A stretch of 64,000 bases of DNA from [Mycobacterium] stephanolepidis (GTDB lineage: Bacteria > Actinomycetota > Actinomycetes > Mycobacteriales > Mycobacteriaceae), in the NCBI RefSeq assembly GCF_002356335.1, contig NZ_AP018165.1, positions 3,534,001 through 3,598,000 on the forward strand. The letters run 5' to 3'. Positions 1-10,100 of this stretch are shown here, piece after piece (the stretch's first letter is position 1; every line of letters starts with the position of its first letter). Position numbers and translations under genes: made by a program. The notes beneath the pieces were generated by a model. That model was not told the origin of the DNA. It saw only the letters and a program-made list of their open reading frames with translations, and ran no database searches.

Positions 1-147
1 CCAGCCGAACCGCCCCCGCGGCTCGCCCAGACGTGGATCCCGCTGGCGTTCGCCCGGCGCGATATGAGTCGCGACGACGAACGTCAAAGCCCCTGTAGCC
101 GCCGCGACCGCACCGCACAGCGCACCGACCTTGACGGCGGTGATCAT
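1..147 (-). CDS. Small membrane protein, partial (cut by window edge)
   Basis: The first 49 residues of a minus-strand gene are visible before the window ends. The start ATG at 147 forms an ATGA overlap with the stop of the next upstream gene, which supports it. Residues 5-27 form a hydrophobic Ala/Val-rich helix, so this is probably an N-terminally anchored membrane protein, followed by an Arg/Gly/Pro-rich segment. It lies downstream of the tail genes, where lysis or small membrane proteins usually sit. A holin is possible but cannot be judged from 49 residues. Confidence 0.55.
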   Translation of the reverse strand, partial: MITAVKVGALCGAVAAATGALTFVVATHIAPGERQRDPRLGEPRGRFGW

Positions 148-332
148 GACGGCGGTCCAGCGATGACGGGCCATTCTTCGACTTCGGCGCTGCTGGCGTA
201 ATGGCCTCCGGCGTCGATAGTCATGACGCCCCACGCCATAGGGTCGTCGGCGGCGGTGTTGCGCCGCACAGCGACGTGGCCGTCTGCGTTCTGTTTGACG
301 GTCTTCGCCGGGAAATCATCTGCGTTAGTCAT
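144..332 (-). CDS. Hypothetical phage protein (62 aa)
   Basis: A small soluble protein of unknown function with no recognised motif. It is joined to the gene on each side by a 4-base ATGA overlap, so it is very likely translated as part of the tail operon. Its position just after the tail fibre gene suggests a tail-tip accessory or a pre-lysis protein, but that is inference only. Confidence 0.6.
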   Translation of the reverse strand: MTNADDFPAKTVKQNADGHVAVRRNTAADDPMAWGVMTIDAGGHYASSAEVEEWPVIAGPPS

Positions 333-640
333 GAGAACTGCCCTTTCAGTTGGTAGCCCAAGGTCTCGAGGTACTGGGCTAGTGGTGTTTCTTCGGTGGT
401 GCCGCCGATGGTGGCCATGGTCGGGTTGACGAATTCGGCTTGTGCGTTGGTGGGAAACAGATCGATACCCGCTCCGGCGAAATGGCTTTCGCTGCTTTTG
501 ACGTGGGCTATGACGTATTCGTGCGAGATCGGGGAACCGTCTTCGGGGTTGAACCTTGTGAGTGGGGGCTGTAGGTGCAGAAGATGAGACGGTTGGTGCC
601 AGTGATCGAGATTGATGTCGATGATTGTCGCGGTTCCCAT
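329..640 (-). CDS. Hypothetical tail-region protein (103 aa)
   Basis: A 103-residue protein of unknown function directly downstream of the glycine-rich tail fibre gene, with an 18-base gap. It is His- and Pro-rich in its first third and has no membrane segment. Its stop overlaps the next start as ATGA. Mycobacteriophages often carry such short genes between minor tail and lysis genes, so a minor virion protein is possible. Confidence 0.65.
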   Translation of the reverse strand: MGTATIIDINLDHWHQPSHLLHLQPPLTRFNPEDGSPISHEYVIAHVKSSESHFAGAGIDLFPTNAQAEFVNPTMATIGGTTEETPLAQYLETLGYQLKGQFS

Positions 641-658
641 GGGCCTGTTTTCCTTTCG

Positions 659-2683
659 TTAGAACGTGATGACGTCGACGCGGCCAGCGCCTCCGTTGCC
701 TCCGTTTCCGATGTTGGTGCCGCCTCGGCCGCCGCCTCCCCCGCCGCCGCCTGGGGTGCCACCGTTACCGCCCGCAGCGCCGGTAACCGGGCTGCCGGAT
801 TGGCCGCCTCCACCGCCACCGCCGGCACCGCCGCAGGACGTGCCGCTCGGAGCGGACGCACCGGCTGTTCCTGCTGTGGTTCCGGCGCCAGGTGCGGAGC
901 GCGAAACGTATCGGTTGCCTTCCCCGTACTCCGGGGATTCCATTCCGTTGGCGCCCTGCATGTTTGCGCCGTTTCCGCCGCGACCTGGTTTGAGGTTCAG
1001 GTCTCCGGTGTCGGGTGCGCTTTGGACGTAACTGCCGAATTTCGACACCGCGCCAGCGGCCGGTACGCCGCCGCTTGCTGTCGCCCCGGCTGTGGCCGCA
1101 CCGACCGTGATGGCGACCGAGGACGCCACCTCGTCGGTGTACAGCGTCTTCTCTTCACAGCCACCGCCTAAACCGCCCTTGGCGGCCGGTGCCCCTGTAG
1201 TGGTGGTGTTCTTGCCGCCACCCGCACCGCCGCCATAGGTTCGGACGATGAACGGTTTGTGTTCAGTCGGGGTGGGGTTGGTCCAGGTGCCGTTCGCTCC
1301 GAAGCTGGTGAGTGTTCCGCCACCCTCCAACGCGGTGATGCGGGTTTGGTAGTTGTTGATGACGCTCGCGACGTTGGTGGTGCTGCCCGAACCGGAACCG
1401 CCGAACGCCTGCCAAATGGAGTCCTGCAGTGCTTGCACGCCAGCGACCGTGCCGGTGATGATGTTGCCCGGTATCGATGTGATGTTCAGCATCGACTGCG
1501 GGAACTGACCGGAAGTGATCTTGCTGGCGTCCAGCCCGGGAATCAGCCCGGCACCGAATACACCCGAAGTGATCTGACCTGCGGGCAGCCCTGGAATACG
1601 TGCCAGTACAAGGGTTCCGGTGATGATCTTTGCGGCGTCCAGGTCAGGGATGGCGCTGCTGCCGAACTGCCCGGAGATGATTTTCGAGGCGTCCAAGCCG
1701 GGAATCTGGGCTGCGCCGATTACTCCGGACAGCAGAGTTGCGGCGATACTGCCCGCGATGTTCGCGCCCGGGAACGCCTGCAGCTTCGCCTTGATCTGCG
1801 CTGGCGTGTACCCCGTGGTGCTGCCGCCATCTATTGCCTGCCCGATCGCATCACGGATCAGTCCGAGGCCAGGCACTATGCCGTCGCCGAGTGACCCCGA
1901 CACGATCTTGGAAGCGTCCAAGCCGGGGATCAGCGCGCCCAGCAGTGTGCCCGAAGTGATTTTCCCGGCGTCGAGATTGGGGATGAGCCCCGTGCCGAAC
2001 ACGCCTGACCCAATCTTGGACGCGTCGAGCACAGGTATAAGCCCGGTTCCTAATGTGCCGCTCCCGATCTTGCTTGCGTCCAGGAGTGGTACCTGTGCGG
2101 CAGCAAGCACCCCGGAAATCAGGCCGGCCGCGATGCCGCCGAACAGCTGCGCGGCCGGGAATTGACCTGACGTGCCAAGGAATTGGAGACGGTTCTCGAT
2201 CGCGACGATGGTCGAGTTCAGGCCGCCGCCGACGGCGTCCTTGATGTTCAGGAGTAGCTGTGGTTCCTGGCCGGACTTGAGTTTCCCGCCGGCGAGTTCG
2301 GCGAGCAACCCCTGTGGGGTGAGCATGTTTTGGATGAACGCCACCGCGGCGGCTGCCGGATCGAAACTGGGCGCATTCAGGTCGAACGGGAAGAACGCAC
2401 GCAACGCGTCGAAGAACGCGCCCAGTTCGTCCATCGGGTTACCGCCACCGGGTAGCGAGGTGATGATTTCGGATAGGACGGACAGGTCGAGTCCTGTTTC
2501 CTCATAGATGAACTCGATCACTTGATCGATCGCGCCGTCGATCGCGCCCCGGATCTTTTCGCCAGCCTGTTTGGTGGTGTCGCCGAGCGCCGATTCCCAA
2601 TCCAGCTGTGAGCGCAGCGGGTTGTTCAGCGAGGCGGCGCCGGCGCCCCGCTTCTCCGGGAACTTGTCGATACTGCGCGGCAT
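659..2683 (-). CDS. Minor tail protein / tail fibre with 18-residue repeats and glycine-rich C-terminus
   Basis: This 674-residue protein is probably a receptor-facing tail fibre. Residues 1-150 are helical. Residues 201-272 are four tandem 18-residue repeats with consensus LDASKIxSGxxGxxxIPx, and residues 330-398 are a second block of about four. Each block is preceded by a similar Ala/Gly-rich segment (about 177-200 and 304-329), so the whole module looks duplicated. Residues about 485 to the end are very rich in glycine, with runs of seven to eight Gly, as in the glycine-rich tips of many mycobacteriophage minor tail proteins. It is last in the tail-tip series and joins the previous gene by a TGATG overlap. 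Confidence 0.8.
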   Translation of the reverse strand: MPRSIDKFPEKRGAGAASLNNPLRSQLDWESALGDTTKQAGEKIRGAIDGAIDQVIEFIYEETGLDLSVLSEIITSLPGGGNPMDELGAFFDALRAFFPFDLNAPSFDPAAAAVAFIQNMLTPQGLLAELAGGKLKSGQEPQLLLNIKDAVGGGLNSTIVAIENRLQFLGTSGQFPAAQLFGGIAAGLISGVLAAAQVPLLDASKIGSGTLGTGLIPVLDASKIGSGVFGTGLIPNLDAGKITSGTLLGALIPGLDASKIVSGSLGDGIVPGLGLIRDAIGQAIDGGSTTGYTPAQIKAKLQAFPGANIAGSIAATLLSGVIGAAQIPGLDASKIISGQFGSSAIPDLDAAKIITGTLVLARIPGLPAGQITSGVFGAGLIPGLDASKITSGQFPQSMLNITSIPGNIITGTVAGVQALQDSIWQAFGGSGSGSTTNVASVINNYQTRITALEGGGTLTSFGANGTWTNPTPTEHKPFIVRTYGGGAGGGKNTTTTGAPAAKGGLGGGCEEKTLYTDEVASSVAITVGAATAGATASGGVPAAGAVSKFGSYVQSAPDTGDLNLKPGRGGNGANMQGANGMESPEYGEGNRYVSRSAPGAGTTAGTAGASAPSGTSCGGAGGGGGGGQSGSPVTGAAGGNGGTPGGGGGGGGRGGTNIGNGGNGGAGRVDVITF

Positions 2684-3789
2684 CAGCTCACCGGCTGCAG
2701 CGTCATCGCTAGATGGGCACCGGGCGTGGCGAATACCACCGAGCCACTACCGCCGATGCGGTACAGCAGCACGTAATAGACCATCGCGGTGTTGGCCGGG
2801 ATCCGGCCCTCGCCCGACTCCGGGCTGATCGCGCGGGACGGGTTCGCGGTGTCGGACCAGTGTTCCCGGACGTGTGCGATGGTTTCCGCGTCCAGAGTGG
2901 ACGGGTCATACAGGGCGCGCCCGACCAGCGTGCCGGTTTCCGGTGCGCTGGTCGAGCCTTGCGGGAGCGCCCGCACCTGAACTTCGATCTGTGCGCTGTT
3001 GAACAGTCCGCTGCGCTTCCACCGCAGATGTCCGTCGACCTCGGGGTAATAGGCGGCGGGCTGTCCCGGAACGATGAGCGTCGCAACGATGTTCCATGTC
3101 GAGCCGTACGTGCCACCGGTGAACGAATTCTCGGGGACACTGAGCTTCTTTGGGGTGCCGACTGGGCTGCCGCCGCGGATACCGCCCGCACCGCTGGCGA
3201 GGGTGGAGTCGTAGATGAGGGCTTGGCCGTCCTCGATGGGGCCGACGAAGTCCTCGGCCTCGAGGATTCGGGCGTTGTCTCCTTGCGGGCCTGGAATCAA
3301 CGGGACGTCGATCGAGAACGACGGCTCCAGATCCGTACCGCCCGGAACGACATTCAGCTCCAGCGGATACGTGATGCCACCCGACGGCGGCGCCACCCCG
3401 CGCGCGAAGACGTGCACGATCGGGGTGGGTCCGGGCGGTCCGGGGATCGCGCCCAGGATGATGCGCCAGCCGTTGCCATCCCAGATATGCCAGTAACCAG
3501 CGATGTACCAGGCCATTCCGGCGTCGGCGTCACCGAGGTCGTCAGGCAGGTCGACAGGCAGGTTGATCGTCGAGCCCCACTGCGGGCGCCAGAACGGCGA
3601 CATGTCGCCGCGGTCGCCCTTGTCGCCTTTGATGGCGTCGAGGACGATGTTGTCCTCGCCGGGCATCAGGGTGAATGTGCCGATGATGGTTTGTGGGTCG
3701 CCTGGGTTGCGTGGCGCCGCGTAGAACAGGGTTCGGATGACCCTCTCCCCCAGGAAAATCGGCTCGGTGGGGATCAGTGCAGACGTCAC
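2683..3789 (-). CDS. Minor tail protein with short collagen-like stretch
   Basis: A 368-residue protein in the tail-tip operon between a small helical protein and the tail fibre. It contains short G-x-y runs (GDKGDRGD near residue 55 and GPPGPTP near residue 135) like the collagen-type spacers in phage fibres. The C-terminal 150 residues are rich in beta-strand-type sequence and resemble a carbohydrate-binding or fibre-head domain, without a motif I can name. The start overlaps the upstream stop as ATGA. Confidence 0.7.
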   Translation of the reverse strand: MTSALIPTEPIFLGERVIRTLFYAAPRNPGDPQTIIGTFTLMPGEDNIVLDAIKGDKGDRGDMSPFWRPQWGSTINLPVDLPDDLGDADAGMAWYIAGYWHIWDGNGWRIILGAIPGPPGPTPIVHVFARGVAPPSGGITYPLELNVVPGGTDLEPSFSIDVPLIPGPQGDNARILEAEDFVGPIEDGQALIYDSTLASGAGGIRGGSPVGTPKKLSVPENSFTGGTYGSTWNIVATLIVPGQPAAYYPEVDGHLRWKRSGLFNSAQIEVQVRALPQGSTSAPETGTLVGRALYDPSTLDAETIAHVREHWSDTANPSRAISPESGEGRIPANTAMVYYVLLYRIGGSGSVVFATPGAHLAMTLQPVS

Positions 3790-4343
3790 GGCGTGTCCTC
3801 CTTGGTGTCGTCGCTGTCGCGGTCTTCGGGTTCGTCTTCGAGATCGGCCAGGTCGGCGGTGTATTCGTCGCGGTCCTCGGCAGGTACTTCGGCGTGGCCG
3901 CGGTCGTAGACGCGTTGGCCTTTGCGTTTGACCATGTCGATCAGGGCGTCGCGCACATCGGGATCCAGCTCGTCGATTTCCTTGGCGCGGGCGCGTGCTT
4001 CACGGCGCGCATCCCGGCTACGGGCGCGCGGGGTGTCTTCCTTCTTGACGACCCATTCGACGGCGTCGACGAGGCGTCCGCTCTGATCCGGCAGGCGCCG
4101 CGCCCGAATGAATGCCTTCTCGTCGTCGACGTCGACGCCGGCCAACGCGCCGTGGAACATCAGCAGCTGCAAATGGTCTTCCGGCAGGCCAAGTCCCCAT
4201 CCGTTCGGGCCGACGGCGTCGCGGAACGCCGCACACAGCCGGTCCTGCCGGGCGAAGATCTCGTCGAGTTCAGCCTTCGTGAACTTGCGGTCGTACGGGA
4301 ATTTCGGGAAGACCTTGCCTTGCTTCTTGTTTCGACTGCTCAT
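3786..4343 (-). CDS. Tail-region protein, charged, helical (185 aa)
   Basis: A highly charged, mostly helical protein of unknown function between the hub-like protein and the fibre genes. The C-terminal 35 residues are almost entirely Asp, Glu, Lys, Arg and Thr and are probably disordered. It is coupled to the upstream gene by a 1-base TGATG overlap. Proteins of this size and position are common in mycobacteriophage tail operons. An assembly or bridging role is inferred. Confidence 0.7.
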   Translation of the reverse strand: MSSRNKKQGKVFPKFPYDRKFTKAELDEIFARQDRLCAAFRDAVGPNGWGLGLPEDHLQLLMFHGALAGVDVDDEKAFIRARRLPDQSGRLVDAVEWVVKKEDTPRARSRDARREARARAKEIDELDPDVRDALIDMVKRKGQRVYDRGHAEVPAEDRDEYTADLADLEDEPEDRDSDDTKEDTP

Positions 4344-6061
4344 CAGAACATGTCCCCGCTTCCTGCCAGGAGGGCCGCGAAGTTCGCGACGTTGCCGATG
4401 GTGCGGAACCCGCGGGCGACCGGGTCCTCGTCGCGGGAGTCGTCGCCGAACGAAACGGTGGGCCGGCCCGACGAGGTGCGGTCGCCTTCGGCCTTGATCG
4501 CCATGATCTGGTCGGTGTAGACCACGCCCCGGATTTCCGCTGAGACACGATCGCCGAGCCAGAAGTCCTCGCCGAGGATGTACGGTTGGCCGTCGCCGAC
4601 GTCGAACTTCATCGACCGGTACGGCTTCATTTCGTAGTCGCCGGCGGCCAGTTCTTGGATGGCGTTGATTACGTATGCGGTGCCGCCCGGGTTTTTGAAG
4701 TACTCACGGAAGGCGTAACTTCCGGTTTTCGCGGACCGGATCGGGTTGACGTACCGCATGAACGCCAGGAACACGTCGTCGAGCTGGCCTTGGTACAGGT
4801 TGTCCAGACCTTCGACGCCAGCGGCCTCGACGCCCATGATCACTTGGGCCAGTTGCGATATGCCGTAGCGGATCGCGAACGTGATTGCCTGGTTGACCCA
4901 TTGGGGCGATTTGCCGCCGACGATGATGTCGGTGGCACGCGATTTGTAGATCCGTAGTTTGCGGCGGCGGATGTTTCCGTATCCGACGTCTCGGTAGACG
5001 AATGGCGGCGGCTTCGGGGAAACCAGCAGCAGTTTCCGGAAGAACGGGTCGACCTCGCCGTCGTGGTCGGCGTCGATCGGGATCAGGGTCTCGGTGATCA
5101 GGTCATCGAGGGTGGCGGCGAACAGGTTGATTGCGCCGTCGAGCATGGTGCCCGTCGGGCCTGTCACGCCGGACTTGTCTTCGAAGCTCAGGATGACGCA
5201 TGCGCGTGTGGGCTTGAGGATTTCGGCGAGTTCGGGGCCGAACATCGTGTACGGGGCGGGGTCGCCGGGCAGCCACGTGTAGGCGCGGCAGATGACACCG
5301 GCGTCCTTCATGACCGGCGACAGGACGGTTTGGGAGTCCTTCCAGCGTGAACCGATTGTGCACCAACGTGATTGGTCGAACAGACCTGCAACAGGCATGA
5401 TCTGCACCGGCCAATTCAGCGGCGAGAGGTTCTGCAGCCACGATTCCGGGGCGAAGATGTTGCGCGGTACCGGGAAGAATCCGTTGAGCGTGAACAGCCG
5501 AATGCAGTTGAAGAACATGGCCGTTGCGCAGGTCGTGATCGTGGGACCACCCCACAGGAACATCTTCGGCAGCTGCACCTCCATCGGGAAGATGGGGTTG
5601 GCTGCGAGGTAGATCCCCTTGAGGTGGCGTCGATTGGAAATGCACTTAAGTGTTGTGACGGCAGCCTTTCCGGCTTCCTCGTCGTCCTCGATGACCTGAA
5701 CCTTGCCGCCCCAGCGGGTCCGGAAATCGTGCGGCTTGTCCGGGTCGGGATCGATGGTGATGTGAATGTCTTCGTCGTCACCGATCTGGTAGGTGATGAT
5801 TTCCCGGAGCCAATCGTTGGCCTTACCGGAGAACGTGATGTTGGCCTCGCCGTCCTCGGTGGCCAACTCTTCCCAGTCCCACTTGTCGAGGTTCTCGACG
5901 CGGGCGATGAACCGGAACTCCTTGTCCCAGATACGAACCAGTGGCGCCTTAGTGCGGCGGTTCATGTACGCCCAGCGGCGCTCCAGCAGATGCATCCGCA
6001 ACTCGGGAGTGAACTCGCCTGCGAGCGTCTTGGGGTCCAGAGTGAGGGTGGGCGCGGTCAC
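4343..6061 (-). CDS. Minor tail protein, hub/Gp37-like
   Basis: A long minor tail protein (572 residues from the chosen start) matching the Gp37-like family of actinophage tails, which sits between the distal tail protein and the fibres and probably forms the tail-tip hub. The sequence near residue 40 has the family-typical pattern PLVRIWDKEFRFIARVE. An ATG at 6097 would give 12 more residues but overlaps the upstream gene by 40 bases. I prefer the GTG at 6061, which makes a 4-base GTGA overlap like its neighbours. Confidence 0.8.
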   Translation of the reverse strand: MTAPTLTLDPKTLAGEFTPELRMHLLERRWAYMNRRTKAPLVRIWDKEFRFIARVENLDKWDWEELATEDGEANITFSGKANDWLREIITYQIGDDEDIHITIDPDPDKPHDFRTRWGGKVQVIEDDEEAGKAAVTTLKCISNRRHLKGIYLAANPIFPMEVQLPKMFLWGGPTITTCATAMFFNCIRLFTLNGFFPVPRNIFAPESWLQNLSPLNWPVQIMPVAGLFDQSRWCTIGSRWKDSQTVLSPVMKDAGVICRAYTWLPGDPAPYTMFGPELAEILKPTRACVILSFEDKSGVTGPTGTMLDGAINLFAATLDDLITETLIPIDADHDGEVDPFFRKLLLVSPKPPPFVYRDVGYGNIRRRKLRIYKSRATDIIVGGKSPQWVNQAITFAIRYGISQLAQVIMGVEAAGVEGLDNLYQGQLDDVFLAFMRYVNPIRSAKTGSYAFREYFKNPGGTAYVINAIQELAAGDYEMKPYRSMKFDVGDGQPYILGEDFWLGDRVSAEIRGVVYTDQIMAIKAEGDRTSSGRPTVSFGDDSRDEDPVARGFRTIGNVANFAALLAGSGDMF

Positions 6062-7164
6062 GCGAGCGCGCTTTCGAAGCGTTGCGGCAGCTGGCACCAG
6101 ATCTTGCCGCCAGCCTGGTTATGCGAGACCGGGATCGTGGCAACAGTTTTCGGCGGAATCGGCACCGAAAATCCCTGACCGCGGAACCGCTGCAGCAGCG
6201 GCAACCCCGAATCCCCGTAGTTACTCAAGATCCAGTTCAGCAATTCGCTGTTCCGGATGAACTTTTTCACCAGGTTGTCGGGCGGATCTTGAGCAGTGAT
6301 CGCGATCCGGTGCGTCGGGTCGGTGTCGATTACGCAGTGCTCCCCGGGGTTCAGTTCGGGGACGTCGATCATGTTCGCGTCACGAGTGCGGGTGAACGTG
6401 CCGAGGATTTCGTCGACGAACGGGATCCCGAACAGTCGAGACAGTTTCGGCCAGTCATCGAACGGGTTCTCTTCGCTCGACACGATCGCGTTCGGCCCGT
6501 CACCGAGGCGCACCTTCGACGGTGCAGTCTTGGACGCCTGCACAAAGAAGATCGGCCACGCCGGTTCGGTGGAGCGGTTCGCGATCCGAATGAATCCGAG
6601 GCTCGGTCCGCCGGGCGGCCGGATGAACGGCGGCGGCGCAGTGTCGGGTCGGTGCCAGCGCGGCTCCCCGTCAGCGGCCAAAATGATTTCGTGCAGCGCG
6701 ACCCGCTGCAGCGCCGGGTCGTCCGGCAGCGCGCATTTCGGCGCTTCCAGCAGTTGCATCGGGATCCACAACTGCCCGTGACGGCGCGTTGTCACCGTGA
6801 AACACCCGGTGGCGTCTTTGCGGCAGCCGCGCCAGAACCGGGCTTCGGTGTCGTACCAGCCCAGAGAGCTGTCCGACATCAGACCCAACGTGAACGAGAT
6901 CTCGCGGCGGCCGTCGACGGTGCGCTCGAAGCGCGGCGGACCGTAGGCCGGGGTGGTCCACACGCCTTCGAACGGGACGTGCACCATGCCGTCGATCGGG
7001 CCAGTGATGAATGCGCCTTCGCTACCCGCGAGTTGCCCGGTGAGCGGCCAATACCGGCCGTCCGACCCGATCCATGCACACGAGACCGCTTCTCCGCGTG
7101 CAGCGGCGGACAGCTTGGACCACGGCACGTTCCGGCGGGGCCCGATCAGTTGCACGCTCGTCAT
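6058..7164 (-). CDS. Distal tail protein (Dit-like) / minor tail protein
   Basis: This 368-residue protein follows the tape measure gene directly (1-base TGATG overlap), the position of the distal tail protein in siphophages. The N-terminal 150 residues look beta-rich with many Trp, Gly and Pro residues, and the middle is Pro-rich (near residue 180). The Dit call comes from position, length and general composition. No single diagnostic motif is visible. Confidence 0.7.
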   Translation of the reverse strand: MTSVQLIGPRRNVPWSKLSAAARGEAVSCAWIGSDGRYWPLTGQLAGSEGAFITGPIDGMVHVPFEGVWTTPAYGPPRFERTVDGRREISFTLGLMSDSSLGWYDTEARFWRGCRKDATGCFTVTTRRHGQLWIPMQLLEAPKCALPDDPALQRVALHEIILAADGEPRWHRPDTAPPPFIRPPGGPSLGFIRIANRSTEPAWPIFFVQASKTAPSKVRLGDGPNAIVSSEENPFDDWPKLSRLFGIPFVDEILGTFTRTRDANMIDVPELNPGEHCVIDTDPTHRIAITAQDPPDNLVKKFIRNSELLNWILSNYGDSGLPLLQRFRGQGFSVPIPPKTVATIPVSHNQAGGKIWCQLPQRFESALA

Positions 7165-10100
7165 CAGCGGCCACCGCCGACGGGCTCGTGCGTCATCTGG
7201 CGCGGTGTGTTCAGCAGGACGCGGCGGGTTCGGTCGGCGATCGAGCGTTCGTCACCCTGCGGGTTCTGGATGGTGACGTGCGTGGACTGGTCGATCGGCC
7301 CATTGCCGACCCCGGGTGGCATCCCCGACCCGGCATGTCCGGCGCCCGCGGACAGTGAGGGCAGCATCGAGGAGACCTCGGGCACCATCCCGAACGGCAG
7401 GCTCGACGTGGCCCCGCCACCATCGAAACTCGCGCCCGGGAACCCACCGCCGGCACCGCCCATGCCCCCGGCACCGCCCGCGCCGCCGAGCAGCCCACCG
7501 GCGAACCCGGTGCCCTGAGGGGTGTACTTGATGCCCATGATGGCCTTGGCCAACTTGACGATGCCAAGGTCTTCGATGTTCGGCAGGAACGAGCCGTCCA
7601 GCCCGAACGTCTCCATGAGTCCGCCGCCGAAGATCTTGCCCAGCTCGCCGACGTCGTCACCGCCGCCCTTGCCGCCAGCTGCGCTCTTGGCTTCCTTCGC
7701 GGCGGTGAACTTTCCGCGCTTGGCGTCCTCGAGGTCGGCTCGTGCGTCTCCGGCTTCACGTTTGGCTTTGTCCAGAGCGCCCTGCGCCGAGAGCTTCTCG
7801 GAATCCTTGGCGTCGGCTTTGAGTTCACGCAGCCGCGCCTCGGCCTCTTTCACGCGTTGATCGGAGTCTTGAACCCGTTGCTCGGATTCGCGGACCTTGC
7901 GCGGATCCGCCTGGTAGTAGCCCGTTTCACCGCCTGGTCCATAGCCGGGGGTGCTTCCGGGTGGGCCGGCCTGGTAACCGCCGCCGCCCATCCCGCCGCC
8001 GCCACCGGTGAGCATTCCGCCGCCGCCCATGCCGCCGGGGCCTTCCCCGTACAACTGCGGCAGGTACATGTGTTGGTCGAACTGCGGGCTTGTCGCGCCG
8101 GCCGCGCCAGGGCCGACAAGGAAATTGCCGTGCGAGCCACCTGATTCGGCGTTTGTGCCATCGGACAACGTCATCGCCATGTGGCCGTCGTTCGGGTTGG
8201 GGCCGTGGTCGTACCAGCCGACGGTGATGGTTCCGGGGCCGCCGATACCGCGACGGAACCCGCGGGCCGTCAACCACTGTTCGGCGTTCTTCGTGTTCAT
8301 CAGCGCGCCGTCTGGCATGCCCATCGCCCGGTTGATGACCCGGGAGACCATTCCCGAGCAGTCGTTGCGGTTCGCCTGGCTGTAGGCGGTTCCGACGAAC
8401 GACTGCGCCGCCATCACATCCGGGCCGCGCAGTCCGCCGACCTCGAACCCCTGGACCGCACCGAGGCGCCGCCCGGTTTCCAACCAGATGTCCAGGGATC
8501 GTTTTCCGCCGTCGAGCGGGATGAATGCCTCACCACCGGTGGATGGTTCGGCCCACTGCACCAGTCCGGAACCGGGCACCGCGGGCTGGATCACTGCACG
8601 GTTGGGCAGGGTGCCGCCGTTCGCGAACGAGGCTCCCGAGTCCCACACGTCGAAGATCCCGCCGGTTGCCCGTGCTGGAATGAACGAGGACACCGAGCCT
8701 GGCATCGGTGCACCGGCGGGGCCGACCGCCACAGGCAATTGCGGTGCTTGCGCTGCCCATCCGCGCACCATTGCTTCGATGTCTTGCTTGGCTTTCGTGG
8801 TGTCTGCACCGACCGGCACCTCTGCGGTCTCGTTGCCGATGGACTTGCGCCACGCCTCGAGAATCTTCTGTCCCTCAGCGGTATTCGCGGTGACGCTGAC
8901 TGTCTTGTCGGGCAACTCGTGTACCTGGATTCCCAGTGCGGCGAGCTTGGCCTGAACCTCGGGGGTGTTCTCGGAAATCTTGATGGTCTTGCCATCGGGT
9001 AGGGACGCGGTGACGTCACCGAGCGCCGAAGTAAGACGTGCGGCCGTGGCCATTTCCTCGCCGGTGGCCTGCACCCGGTGGCGCAGATTGAACAGACCGT
9101 TCGCGGCGCCGTCGAGCTTGTCAGCCAGACCCCGCATGTCCTCGCCCCACGAGAACGCGCTCTCGGACATGTCGTGCATCCGTTGGGCGCCAGCCTTATC
9201 GCCCGTCAGCGACGCGAACGCCGAGGCCGCCTTGAGCGTGAACCCGACCGTGTTCCCCAGTCCACCGACCAGCCACGACAACGCATCCAGCGCGTCCGAC
9301 GACATCCGCAGGATCGTTTCGCCGAACAGGATGACGCCCTGCGTGGCTGCACTGAAGAATCCGATGATCTCCGGTTGGTGCGCTTGCACCCAATCGGTAA
9401 GCGAGCCAAGGCCATCGTTGACGAACGTGAACAAACTGGACGCCAACGGTTCCAGCGCGGTCGCGGTGTTGTTCTTGAAAATCTCCCACTTCTGCTCGAA
9501 ATCGTCCGTGTCCGCAGCGGTGTCGTTGATCGATGCCCCGGTCGATTCCAGCGCCGACTGCAGCGATTGCAGGTCCAACGCCCCGGACTTGATCGCGTCG
9601 AAGAACGATGCACCGCCCTTGTTGCCGAAGAACTTGTTGGCGAGGTTCTGCGCGCCAGCCACATCGCCGGTGTCGTTAAGGCGCCGAATCTCTGCGATGG
9701 TCTGCTGCAGCGCCTCTGCGCCGGTCTTGCCGCCCTTCGCTAGTGCAGCAAGGCTTTTGGTCAGTCCGCCCTTGAGCATGGTGTCGGCGTCGAGCCCGGC
9801 CTCTTCCAGAGACGTAACGAGCGCGGCGCTTTGCCCGAATGAGAGCCCGAGCGCGCGCAGCGGCGGGCCCGCTTTGGTGACGGTCGCAAGCAGCTCATTG
9901 ACCGGGATACCTGTGCGCTGATAGGCGCCGAACAACGAATCCAGCGTCGACTGCTGGTCCTTGGCCTCCACTCCGAATGACCGGAATGCCTTGCCCAGCC
10001 CGCGGACATCGACGGCTTCACCGGTCAGCCGGCCAAGGTTCGCAACGGTCTTCGCGACACTGTCCAGTTCCGGCCCAGTCAGGTGCAAATCGCGGTTCAC

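Noticed and set aside
575..1171. Long plus-strand open frame of 198 codons opposite the tail fibre
   Set aside because: Low-complexity product that is the reverse shadow of glycine-rich codons; no ribosome site, and the minus-strand gene is far better supported.
1868..2083. Possible CRISPR-like array in the tail fibre gene
   Set aside because: The repeats are in-frame 54-base protein repeats with diverged sequence and no constant spacer structure; they code for the 18-residue motif.
2683..3789. True collagen-like fibre
   Set aside because: Only two short G-x-y runs are present, too few for a collagen triple helix.
6082..7518. 478-codon plus-strand open frame opposite the tail genes
   Set aside because: Arg/Pro-rich, no domain, fully opposite well-supported tail genes; typical high-GC shadow.
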